From NCBI RefSeq assembly GCF_902705885.1, contig NZ_CACSIP010000008.1, positions 1-64,000 on the forward strand: a stretch of DNA of 64,000 nt, read 5' to 3'. Source of the DNA: Mycolicibacterium austroafricanum. Its GTDB lineage: Bacteria; Actinomycetota; Actinomycetes; Mycobacteriales; Mycobacteriaceae. Positions within the stretch are counted from its first letter, which is position 1; the number at the start of each line of letters is the position of its first letter. The notes below the pieces were generated by a model. It did not search any database and was not told the DNA's origin. It saw only the letters and a list, made by a program, of their open reading frames with translations. A program made the translations under genes and the position numbers. Shown here piece after piece: positions 17,634-25,402 of this stretch.

Positions 17634-18418
17634 CAGCAGCCGTCCCGGCGCTGGACACCGGGAGTCAATCCGGTCCGCAGACGCCCGGGGGCAGACGTCG
17701 CGGTCTTGGCCGCTGGGTGGTTCAGCCACTGGCGTGTGTCCTGGCAGTGGTGGGTTCGCTGGTGTACGTCAACGTCGCCGACGTCTCCGATTCCGAGCAG
17801 CGGTCTCTGGGGATCCCGAACCTGCTGACGCTACTGCGCGAGCACATGACGATCAGCCTCGCGGCGACGGTGCTGACGTGCGTGATCGCCATACCGATCG
17901 GCATCATGCTGACCCGCGGCCCGATGCGTCGCTACTCCAAGCCGGTCATCACCGTCGCAGGGTTCGGCCAGGCCGCACCCGCCATCGGCTTGATCGCGCT
18001 GGGCGCGGTCCTCTTCGGCATCGGACAGGTGGGTGCCATCGTCGCGCTCACGGTGTACGGCGCGATGCCGATCATCGCCAACACAGTGACCGGCCTCGAC
18101 GGTGTCGACTCACGGCTCGTCGAAGCCGCCCGTGGCATGGGGATGTCGTCGTTCGCCACCCTTGTCCGCGTGGAACTGCCGTTGGCCCTCGCCGTGATCG
18201 TGGCCGGGGTGCGGACCGCTCTGGTGCTCATCGTCGGCACCGCAGCCCTGGCGTCGTTCACCGGCGGCGGCGGGTTGGGGCAGCTGATCACCACGGGAAT
18301 CAAGCTGCAGCAGAACGTGACCCTGGTGGTCGGGGCCATCCTCGTCGCCGCGCTGGCACTGTTCATCGACTGGCTGGCCCGTGTCGTCGAGATCATCGCC
18401 GCCCCCAAGGGACTCTGA
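17630..18418 (+). CDS. Osmoprotectant-type ABC transporter permease, system 1, second subunit
   Basis: About 262 residues. An N-terminal span (WVVQPLACVLAVVGSLVYVNV) precedes the permease domain with IPIGIMLTRGPMRR, the coupling motif EAARGMGMSSFATLVRVELP and GGGGLGQLITTGIKL, a loop typical of OpuC/YehW-type permeases. GTG 17630 is chosen because GTGA overlaps the ATPase stop; the open frame upstream is antisense-like filler inside the ATPase gene. It shares the last base with the start of the binding-protein gene (TGATG). Confidence 0.88.
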   Translation: MTAAVPALDTGSQSGPQTPGGRRRGLGRWVVQPLACVLAVVGSLVYVNVADVSDSEQRSLGIPNLLTLLREHMTISLAATVLTCVIAIPIGIMLTRGPMRRYSKPVITVAGFGQAAPAIGLIALGAVLFGIGQVGAIVALTVYGAMPIIANTVTGLDGVDSRLVEAARGMGMSSFATLVRVELPLALAVIVAGVRTALVLIVGTAALASFTGGGGLGQLITTGIKLQQNVTLVVGAILVAALALFIDWLARVVEIIAAPKGL

Positions 18419-19392
18419 TGCGCAACACCGCTCCCCCCGCCGGCTGGACCAGGATCGTCTGCGCCATCGCGTGTCTGGTGCTGGTCTCCGGATGCGGGTT
18501 GCGTTCGGCCAGCGGTGCGGTGCTGGCGGCCGACCCGGGGACCATCCAGCATTATGAGTCACTCGAAGGTGTGCCGATCACCGTCGCGGCCAAGGATTTC
18601 ACCGAGCAACTGATCCTGGGCAACATGCTGTCAACCATCCTGAGCACCGCCGGAGCCGACGTCACCAACCTGACCAACACGCCGGGCAGCTTTGGGGTGC
18701 GCCAGGCCATGCTCAACGGCGATGCCGACATCTCACCGGAGTACACCGGCACCGGCTGGATCAACTATCTGGGCAACGAGGAGCCCATCAAGGACGAGAT
18801 CGCCCAGTGGCAGGCGGTCAACGAGGCGGATCAGGCCAACGGGCTGACCTGGCTTGCGCCGGCGCCGATGAACAACACCTACGCGTTCGCGATTCGCGAA
18901 GACGCCGCCGAGCGTCTGGGGGTCACCAAGCTCTCCGACCTGACCGCGCTGGACAGATCGGAGCTGACCTTCTGCGTGGAGAGCGAATTCGCCAGCCGCA
19001 ACGACGGTTTCATACCGATGCTGCAGACATACGGGCTCACCCGCGAGGACCTCGGTGGCGTCACGACCCTCGACACCGGCGTCATCTACACCGCGACCGC
19101 CGACGGGGTTTGCAACTTCGGCGAGGTGTTCACCACCGACGGGCGCATCCCCGCGCTGAACCTGCGAGTTCTCGAGGACGACAAGACGTTCTTCCCGCTC
19201 TACAACCTCACCGAGGTCGTCGACTCCGAACTGCTCGCCGCGCATCCCGAGCTGATCGAGATCTTCGGCCAACTCAACCCCAAACTCACCAACGAGACCA
19301 TGCTCGAACTGAACGCAAAGGTCGACAACGACGGTGACGATCCGGCGCTGGTGGCTCGCGACTGGCTGCTCGAGCAGGGCCTGGTGACCTAG
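18418..19392 (+). CDS. Osmoprotectant-type substrate-binding lipoprotein, system 1
   Basis: A 324-residue lipoprotein of the OpuAC/ProX (QAT) family. The signal peptide ends in the lipobox LVSGC (Cys at about residue 24). The mature part starts its binding fold with ITVAAKDFTEQLILGNML and contains the family hallmark ISPEYTGTGWINYLG, plus ATADGVCNFGEVFTTDGRI. It would hang from the membrane and deliver a quaternary amine or related solute to the two permeases. Start TGATG overlaps the permease by one base; it is the last gene of the operon. Confidence 0.88.
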   Translation: MRNTAPPAGWTRIVCAIACLVLVSGCGLRSASGAVLAADPGTIQHYESLEGVPITVAAKDFTEQLILGNMLSTILSTAGADVTNLTNTPGSFGVRQAMLNGDADISPEYTGTGWINYLGNEEPIKDEIAQWQAVNEADQANGLTWLAPAPMNNTYAFAIREDAAERLGVTKLSDLTALDRSELTFCVESEFASRNDGFIPMLQTYGLTREDLGGVTTLDTGVIYTATADGVCNFGEVFTTDGRIPALNLRVLEDDKTFFPLYNLTEVVDSELLAAHPELIEIFGQLNPKLTNETMLELNAKVDNDGDDPALVARDWLLEQGLVT

Positions 19393-19516
19393 GGACCAAG
19401 CACCGCTTGACGTCGACAATCGTCGCGGGTGCAGCCTGCCTTTTGGCGGCCCTGGGCCCAGTGCCTAAGTTGCTGCCAAAGCGGAATGCCTCGACGACCT
19501 ACGGGTTGTACCCAGC

Positions 19517-20392
19517 ATGGACCTCGGAATCAGCGTGCCCATCCTCGACATCGACGGTGGCACCACTGCCATCGGACCTGAGCTCGCCAGAGTGGGCGGG
19601 GCCGCCGAGGAGGCGGGCGCCACCTCCCTGTGGTTCATGGACCACTTTTTCCAGATCGAGCCGACCGGGCTGCCCGCCGAGGCCAACATGCTGGACGGGT
19701 ACACGCTGCTGGGTTACCTGGCCGGGCACACGTCGAAAATCGACCTCGGGCTCCTCGTCACCGGGGTCACCTATCGCCACCCCGGCCTGCTCGCCAAGAT
19801 CGTCACGACGGTGGACGTGCTGTCCGGCGGCCGGGCTGTGCTCGGCATCGGCGCAGCTTGGTTCGAGCGGGAGCATCTGGGCCTCGGCGTGCCGTATCCG
19901 CTGATCGCCGAACGGTTCGAACGCCTCGAAGAGGCCGTGCAGATCTGCGCCCAGATGTGGGATCCGGACAACAACGGCGCGTTCGTAGGCAAGCACTATC
20001 ACCTGCAGGAGACGCTGTGTAATCCGCAGCCGATCAGCCGGCCGAAGGTACTGATCGGCGGCGGTGGCGAGCGCAAGACGCTGCGGCTGGTTGCCCAGTA
20101 CGGCGATGCGTGCAACCTGTTCGGCACTTCTCCCGACGAGGTGGCCCACAAGCTGCGGGTGCTGCGGGGGCACTGCGATGACGTGGCACGCGACTACGAC
20201 ACCATTCGCAAGACCATCATGATCAACGACCTCAGCCCGGGACCCGAGACGCGCGACGATTTTGTCCGCATCATGGGCGAATACGCGAAGCTCGGCATCG
20301 ATGACGTCATCGTCTTTCCGCCCACCGGCTCGCCGGCGAAGTGGATCAACAGCATCGCCCCGGCGGTGAAGCAGCTCGCCGAGATCGGCTGA
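19517..20392 (+). CDS. LLM-class (probably F420-dependent) oxidoreductase, copy 1
   Basis: A 291-residue bacterial-luciferase-like TIM-barrel protein. Visible features: GISVPILDIDGG at the first strand, SLWFMDHFFQ, LLVTGVTYRHPGLLAKIVTTVD, the cofactor-phosphate loop LSGGRAVLGIGAAWFE, and IGGGGERKTLRLVAQYGDACN. In mycobacteria such proteins usually use coenzyme F420 rather than FMN. A close paralogue of identical length (291) lies at 21178-22053, with a metallo-beta-lactamase-fold gene between. Start ATG 19517 is the first in-frame Met and aligns exactly with the paralogue. Substrate unknown. Confidence 0.88.
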   Translation: MDLGISVPILDIDGGTTAIGPELARVGGAAEEAGATSLWFMDHFFQIEPTGLPAEANMLDGYTLLGYLAGHTSKIDLGLLVTGVTYRHPGLLAKIVTTVDVLSGGRAVLGIGAAWFEREHLGLGVPYPLIAERFERLEEAVQICAQMWDPDNNGAFVGKHYHLQETLCNPQPISRPKVLIGGGGERKTLRLVAQYGDACNLFGTSPDEVAHKLRVLRGHCDDVARDYDTIRKTIMINDLSPGPETRDDFVRIMGEYAKLGIDDVIVFPPTGSPAKWINSIAPAVKQLAEIG

Positions 20393-20406
20393 GGGCTCCC
20401 TCTCGC

Positions 20407-20462
20407 GAGCAGACACAAACTCGCACGGTTTCAGCCGAATCCATGCGAGTTTGTGTCTGCTC
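20407..20462. repeat. Perfect 19-base inverted repeat (hairpin) between genes
   Basis: Left arm 20407-20425 (GAGCAGACACAAACTCGCA) and right arm 20444-20462 are exact reverse complements with an 18-base loop; two further pairs form after one mismatch. It lies between the first LLM gene and the MBL gene and has no U-tract, so it is not a classic terminator. Mycobacterial genomes carry many dispersed intergenic hairpins with related GAGCAGAC(A/G)CAAA arms; I recall this from general knowledge and could not search. It may act as a 3'-end structure of the LLM mRNA. Confidence 0.75.
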
Positions 20463-20510
20463 ACGACAAGCCCTTGACCTGAACATTTGTTGAGGTTGCA
20501 GCCTGGGTAC

Positions 20511-21161
20511 ATGCACAAAGTACTCAGCGATCTCCATGAAACCCAGACAGATTCCCCGTTCCCGGGTCTGACCACCCACGCCTATCTGTGGACCGGACCC
20601 AACGTCCTGTTCTACTCGATGGCCACCGACGCCGAGTTCGGCGAACTCGAGAAGCTCGGCGGCGTCGCCGATCAGTACCTGTCTCACCGCGACGAAGCCG
20701 GGCCGATGCTCAAAACGATTGCCCGACACTTCGGTTCGGCACTACACGCACCCGAGGCGGAACTGCCGCAAATCGCCGAACACTCCCGTGTCGACATTCC
20801 ACTGAGCGGCCGGCACACAGACGGCAACGGTGTCGAGGTCATCCCGACACCGGGACATTCGCCGGGCAGCACCAGCTACCTGATCCGCGGCGCCGAAGGA
20901 AGGTACCTGTTCACCGGCGACACCCTGATCCGCAACCGCGAGGGCGACTGGTGGGCCGGCTACATCGAGGGCATCAGCGACGCGCAGGCGATGGCGCAAA
21001 GCTTGCGTGTCCTCGCCGATCTGGAACCCGACGTGGTGATATCGAGCGCCTTCCAGGGTGATTCAGCGGTGCATCGCATCGAGGCGGGACTTTGGCGGGA
21101 TCACGTCGCACATGCGCTCGACGGACTTCTTGAGTCCACGGGGAATTCCCGCCACCGCTGA
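20511..21161 (+). CDS. Metallo-beta-lactamase-fold hydrolase with an atypical metal motif
   Basis: About 216 residues. The fold is recognised from VIPTPGHSPGSTSYLI (third metal His), YLFTGDTLI (bridging Asp) and the strand pattern. The first motif, normally HxHxDH, reads YLSHRDEAG, keeping one His and the Asp only, and the last His loop reads SSAFQGDS. A subgroup of MBL-fold proteins with SHRDxx is known, so it may bind one metal or act on a special substrate. I chose ATG 20511 over TTG 20487. It is flanked by two LLM paralogues on the same strand, 16 bases before the second. Confidence 0.78.
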   Translation: MHKVLSDLHETQTDSPFPGLTTHAYLWTGPNVLFYSMATDAEFGELEKLGGVADQYLSHRDEAGPMLKTIARHFGSALHAPEAELPQIAEHSRVDIPLSGRHTDGNGVEVIPTPGHSPGSTSYLIRGAEGRYLFTGDTLIRNREGDWWAGYIEGISDAQAMAQSLRVLADLEPDVVISSAFQGDSAVHRIEAGLWRDHVAHALDGLLESTGNSRHR

Positions 21162-21177
21162 CCTCTTGTGTCCAGTC

Positions 21178-22053
21178 ATGGACCTTGGATTTCACATACC
21201 CATTTTCGACATCGACGGCGGGACCACCGCGATCGCCGGTGAGTTGGCCGAGGTCGGGGCTGCCGCCGAGGCCGCAGGCGCGACCTGGTTGTCCTTCATG
21301 GACCACTTCTTCCAGATCGAGCCGACCGGGCGACCGGCCGAGGCGAACATGCTCGAGGGTTACACCACCCTCGGCTACCTGGCCGCCCACACCTCCTCGG
21401 TCACCCTCGGCCTGCTCGTCACCGGCGTCACCTACCGCCATCCGGGGCTGCTCGCCAAGATCGTGACCACGCTCGACGTGCTCTCGGGAGGGCGCGCGGC
21501 ACTCGGCATCGGCGCCGCGTGGTTCGAGCGCGAGCACCGTGGTCTCGGGGTTCCGTTCCCGACGCTGTCCGAGCGGTTCGAGCGGCTCGAGGAGGCCTTG
21601 CAGATCTGCGCCCAGATGTGGAACCCGGACGACAACGGCCCGTTCGTGGGCAAGCACTACCAGCTCGAGGAGACGCTGTGCTCCCCACAGCCGATCAACA
21701 AGCCGTCGGTGATGATCGGCGGGGGCGGGGAACGCAAGACGCTGCGGCTGGTCGCCCAGTACGGCGACGCGTGCAACCTGTTCGCGACGTCTCCCGAGGA
21801 AGTCGCCCACAAACTCGACGTGCTGCGCCGGCACTGTGACGACGCCGACCGCGACTACGACAGCATCCGCAAGACCGTGATGGTCCACGCACCTGATTCT
21901 GAACACGTGAACCCCGACGAGTTCGTCAACTCGATGGCCGATTACGCACGGCTCGGGGTGCACACCACCATCGTGACGCCGACGACCGGTGCCCCGGCAG
22001 CGTGGATCGACGCGATGTCCCCGGCGGTCCCCAAGCTCGCAGAGCTCGGCTAG
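21178..22053 (+). CDS. LLM-class (probably F420-dependent) oxidoreductase, copy 2
   Basis: A 291-residue protein that aligns end to end without gaps in most blocks with the copy at 19517: GFHIPIFDIDGG, LSFMDHFFQIEPTG, LLVTGVTYRHPGLLAKIVTT, LSGGRAALGIGAAWFEREH, MIGGGGERKTLRLVAQ. The last 60 residues differ most, which suggests separate substrates. ATG 21178 was chosen by alignment with the paralogue. It starts 16 bases after the MBL gene, so MBL and this copy are likely co-transcribed. Its stop overlaps the convergent kinase gene by four bases. Confidence 0.88.
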   Translation: MDLGFHIPIFDIDGGTTAIAGELAEVGAAAEAAGATWLSFMDHFFQIEPTGRPAEANMLEGYTTLGYLAAHTSSVTLGLLVTGVTYRHPGLLAKIVTTLDVLSGGRAALGIGAAWFEREHRGLGVPFPTLSERFERLEEALQICAQMWNPDDNGPFVGKHYQLEETLCSPQPINKPSVMIGGGGERKTLRLVAQYGDACNLFATSPEEVAHKLDVLRRHCDDADRDYDSIRKTVMVHAPDSEHVNPDEFVNSMADYARLGVHTTIVTPTTGAPAAWIDAMSPAVPKLAELG

Positions 22054-23042
22054 ACGTACCGCATCCACCCCGGGTCGGTGAGGTAACGCTCGGCCAGGTC
22101 CACCGTTCCCGGTGCGAAACCGTCGGTGAAGGCGATCGCCGCGTCGGCATCGGCATGGGACGCCACCCATGCGGTCAGCATCAGCCGCCGCAGCATCACG
22201 AACGTCGGGATCATGTCGAGGTGGCCGCCGGGGAGGGGCCGCACCTCGCGGTAGCCGCGCAGCCAGCCGGCGATCATGCGTTCGGCCTCCGGCGTGTGCT
22301 CGATGAACGACACCACCGCGCCGAGGTCGGCCAGGTACCAGGACCAGCCGCAGTCGTCGAAGTCGATGACGGTGATGCCGCCCCGCCCACCCGGGTTGAT
22401 CATCAGGTTGGCCATCCGCAGGTCGGCGTGGATCAGCCCGAACCGGTCGGACTCCTGTCCGAATTCCGCCAGCGCCGTCGCCACCTGCGCCGCCGCCCGC
22501 TCGACGGCAGCCGCCCCGTCAGAGGTCAGACCGGGGGCCTCGCGCCAGTTGCCCCACCGGGCAGCCGGCCCCAGAGTTGCCTCCACATCCCACCGGAACC
22601 GGCTGAAATACTCCGGCATGGACCAGCTCTGGACGTGCGAGTGCATGTGGGCGCAGAGTCGGCCCAACTCGTCGAACCCGACCGCCTCCGGGCGCTCCTC
22701 GGCGGTACAGCCCTCGATGAACGTCACCGCGTCGACGTGCAGCATGTGCTCCCCGACGAGCGCGGCCACCACGTCTCGGCCGTCGCGGGCCGGGATCAAC
22801 TCCGGCGTGGCGACCGGCGTCTGGGTGCGCAGCGCGGTCATCCAGCTGAGCTCGGACCGGATCCCATCCAGCGAGTGGTACCCGGGCCGGTGCACCCGCA
22901 ACACCATCGGCTCGTCGCCGGTCACCAGGTACGTGGCGTTCTCGGAGAGGCTGAGCAGGCACAACTCCGAATCCGGGTCCCGGCCGTAGGCGGGCAACGC
23001 GGCGCGCGCGTAGCGCTGGTGATCAGGCGGCAGTCCGGACAT
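22050..23042 (-). CDS. APH-family small-molecule kinase
   Basis: A 330-residue phosphotransferase of the aminoglycoside phosphotransferase/choline kinase fold. Nucleotide-binding strands include NATYLVTG and MVLRVHRPGY; the catalytic loop is LIHADLRMANLM (Asp general base plus Asn) and the metal-binding motif is VIDFDDCGWSW. Relatives phosphorylate alcohols of amino acids and amines (homoserine, hydroxylysine, choline). It is divergent from a class III PLP enzyme with 47 bases between starts; such kinase/phospho-lyase pairs are known for hydroxylysine and ethanolamine-type compounds. A drug-resistance role is unlikely. Substrate not provable from sequence. Confidence 0.82.
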   Translation of the reverse strand: MSGLPPDHQRYARAALPAYGRDPDSELCLLSLSENATYLVTGDEPMVLRVHRPGYHSLDGIRSELSWMTALRTQTPVATPELIPARDGRDVVAALVGEHMLHVDAVTFIEGCTAEERPEAVGFDELGRLCAHMHSHVQSWSMPEYFSRFRWDVEATLGPAARWGNWREAPGLTSDGAAAVERAAAQVATALAEFGQESDRFGLIHADLRMANLMINPGGRGGITVIDFDDCGWSWYLADLGAVVSFIEHTPEAERMIAGWLRGYREVRPLPGGHLDMIPTFVMLRRLMLTAWVASHADADAAIAFTDGFAPGTVDLAERYLTDPGWMRYV

Positions 23043-23089
23043 CCCGACAATTCTGACGGAGGCCCCCCGATGCAGCAGACTGAGGTGCG

Positions 23090-24400
23090 ATGAGTTTCTC
23101 GAACATCATGGATTCCAACAGTTACCGGGGGCAGCCGCCCGCCGGCAACACCGAGCCGCTGATCGTCGCGCGGGAACGACTGCTCGGCCCGGCGAACCGG
23201 TTGTTCTACGAGCGGCCGGTGCACATCGTGCGTGGCCGGGGGGTGCGTCTGTACGACGCCGACGGCCTCGAGTACCTCGACGCCTACAACAACGTCGTCA
23301 GCGTCGGGCACTGTGAGCCCCGCGTCGTCGACGCCGTCACCCGCCAGATGTCCACCCTCAACACCCACACCCGCTACCTGCACCAAGGGATCCTCGACTA
23401 CTCCGAGCGGCTGCTCGCCGGCATGCCCGACGCCGTCGACCAGGTGATGTACGCATGCACCGGCTCCGAGGCCAACGACCTGGCGTTGCGGGTCGCGAAC
23501 ATGTACACCGGCTCCACCGGCGTCATCATCACCACCGACGCCTACCACGGGAACACCGCAGCGGTCACCGCGATCTCGCCGTCGCTGGGGGGTGCGGGGA
23601 CCCTCGGCGCCAACGTCCGGGCCGTGCCGCCGCCGGACAGCTACCGGGTGCCCGCCGACGAGCTCGCCGAGCGCTTCGCCGCCGACGTGTCCCGGGCAGC
23701 CGAGGACCTGATCGCGGCGGGGCACGGGGTGAGCTGCCTGGTCCTCGACACGATCTTCTCCTCCGACGGCGTGTACGCCACCCCGAATGTGCTGGGTCCG
23801 GCCGTCGACGCGGTGCGCCGGTTCGGCGGCGTGTTCATCGCCGATGAGGTGCAGCCCGGCTTCGTTCGGACCGGCGAGGCGATGTGGGGCTTCGACCGGC
23901 ATCGGGTGGTGCCCGACCTCGTCACCATGGGCAAGCCGATGGGCAACGGGATGCCCGTCGCCGCGATGGCCGGCCGCTCCGAGGTGATCGCGCCATTCGC
24001 GACGGGGGTGGCCTATTTCAACACCTTCGCCGGCAACCCGGTGTCGATGGCCGCAGCCACCGCAGTGCTCGACGTCATCGACGACGACGGGCTGCTCGAC
24101 AACGCCCGCGAGGTCGGAGCGGTGCTGCGCGGCGAGCTGGCCGGCATCGGCGACCCCCGCCTCGGGGATGTTCGCGGGGCGGGGCTCTACATCGGTGTGG
24201 AGATCGTCAGCGACCCGCGCGCCAGGACTCCTGACCGCGCCGAGGCGATCAGTCTGGTCAACGCACTGCGGGAACGACGGGTGCTGATCTCGGTGTGCGG
24301 CACGCAGGGCCACGTCCTCAAGATCCGGCCGCCGCTGGTGTTCTCCCAGAACGACGTGGACTGGTTCTGCTCGGCATTCGCCGACGCGCTGGCACGGTGA
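23090..24400 (+). CDS. Class III PLP enzyme (aminotransferase or phospho-lyase)
   Basis: A 436-residue fold-type I enzyme. The PLP lysine is Lys282 in [13 protein letters not shown]; the pyridine-binding Asp252 lies in [14 protein letters not shown]; the phosphate loop is [13 protein letters not shown]. The N-terminal [21 protein letters not shown] segment and [14 protein letters not shown] resemble the AGXT2L (ethanolamine-phosphate / phosphohydroxylysine lyase) branch as much as omega-aminotransferases. ATG 23090 is the only good start. Its stop overlaps gluQ by four bases, so it may lead an operon with gluQ. The divergent kinase supports the phospho-lyase reading; both remain open. Confidence 0.85.
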   Translation: MSFSNIMDSNSYRGQPPAGNTEPLIVARERLLGPANRLFYERPVHIVRGRGVRLYDADGLEYLDAYNNVVSVGHCEPRVVDAVTRQMSTLNTHTRYLHQGILDYSERLLAGMPDAVDQVMYACTGSEANDLALRVANMYTGSTGVIITTDAYHGNTAAVTAISPSLGGAGTLGANVRAVPPPDSYRVPADELAERFAADVSRAAEDLIAAGHGVSCLVLDTIFSSDGVYATPNVLGPAVDAVRRFGGVFIADEVQPGFVRTGEAMWGFDRHRVVPDLVTMGKPMGNGMPVAAMAGRSEVIAPFATGVAYFNTFAGNPVSMAAATAVLDVIDDDGLLDNAREVGAVLRGELAGIGDPRLGDVRGAGLYIGVEIVSDPRARTPDRAEAISLVNALRERRVLISVCGTQGHVLKIRPPLVFSQNDVDWFCSAFADALAR

Positions 24401-25281
24401 CACCCCCACCCGGCGCGGGCAGGTTCGCGCCGAGCCCGTCTGCCGATCTGCACATCGGAAACCTGCGCACCGCCGTGCTCGCCTGGTTGTTCGCCCGGTC
24501 CACCGGTCGTCGGTTCCTGATGCGCGTCGAGGATCTCGACGACCGCACCCACGCCGAGATCGCCGAGCGGCAACTGGCCGACCTGGCCGCACTCGGTCTC
24601 ACCTGGGACGGACCCGCCACCCGCCAGACCGACCATCCGCACCGCTACGCCGCCGTCGTCGACTCGCTGGACCGGCGCGGGCTGCTGTTCGAGTGTTATT
24701 GCACCCGAAGGGATATCGCGCAGGCACCACGCGCGCCCCACGCCCCCGAGGGGGCCTACCCGGGAACCTGCCGGAATCTCACCGACGCCGAGCGACGGGC
24801 CCGTAGACACCAGACCGGACGCCCCCCGGCCCTGCGGCTGCGCACCGACACGGCCGAGTTCACCGTGCACGACCTGCTGCACGGCGACTACACCGGCGCG
24901 GTCGACGACTTCGTGATCCGGCGCGGGGACGGGGTGCCCGCCTACAACCTGGCGGTCGTCGTCGACGACGCCGCCTCCGGGGTCGACCAGGTGGTCCGCG
25001 GGGACGATCTGCTGACGTCCGCACCGCGGCAGGCATATCTCGCGCGGTTGCTCGGCCATCCCGTGCCCGGGTACGCCCATGTGCCGCTGGTGCTCAACGC
25101 CGCCGGTACACGGCTGGCCAAGCGCGACGGTGCGGTGACCCTCGCCGAGATCGGCGTGCCGAAGGCAGTCCACCAGATAGGCGAGTCGCTGGGCTACACC
25201 TCGCCGACGGTCGACGGCATGCTCGCCGAGTTCGATCCGCAGCGGTTACCCCGCGGTCCGTGGGTATACCGCCCCGGATGA
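24397..25281 (+). CDS. gluQ: Glutamyl-Q tRNA(Asp) synthetase
   Basis: A 294-residue class I synthetase fragment lacking an anticodon-binding domain, the hallmark of GluQ-RS, which attaches glutamate to the queuosine base of tRNA-Asp. It opens with [20 protein letters not shown] (HIGH motif as HIGN), contains a zinc-type segment CYCTRRD...YPGTCRN, and ends with [10 protein letters not shown] in place of KMSKS, as in many actinobacterial members. GTG 24397 overlaps the previous stop (GTGA). It is notable that tgt, the enzyme that inserts the queuosine base, lies only 2.8 kb away at 28044. Confidence 0.88.
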   Translation: MTPPPGAGRFAPSPSADLHIGNLRTAVLAWLFARSTGRRFLMRVEDLDDRTHAEIAERQLADLAALGLTWDGPATRQTDHPHRYAAVVDSLDRRGLLFECYCTRRDIAQAPRAPHAPEGAYPGTCRNLTDAERRARRHQTGRPPALRLRTDTAEFTVHDLLHGDYTGAVDDFVIRRGDGVPAYNLAVVVDDAASGVDQVVRGDDLLTSAPRQAYLARLLGHPVPGYAHVPLVLNAAGTRLAKRDGAVTLAEIGVPKAVHQIGESLGYTSPTVDGMLAEFDPQRLPRGPWVYRPG

Positions 25282-25402
25282 GCAGAACCCGTGGGTCAAC
25301 GGCCGCCGGTTGTTACCGTCCGCCGATGGGCTATCCACGACGAGGCCTTGTTGCGGTGCTGGCGCTGTTCGCCGTACTGCTGAGCGTGGAAAGGTGTCCA
25401 CC

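Noticed and set aside
20407..20462. Classic intrinsic terminator
   Set aside because: No U-run follows on either strand and the loop is 18 bases; kept as an inverted repeat instead.
22050..23042. Aminoglycoside resistance determinant
   Set aside because: Only the fold is shared; context and motif details fit metabolic kinases, not resistance enzymes.
22922..24592. 556-codon minus-strand frame opposite the class III PLP enzyme
   Set aside because: The plus strand carries the PLP lysine and phosphate loops; the minus frame is antisense.
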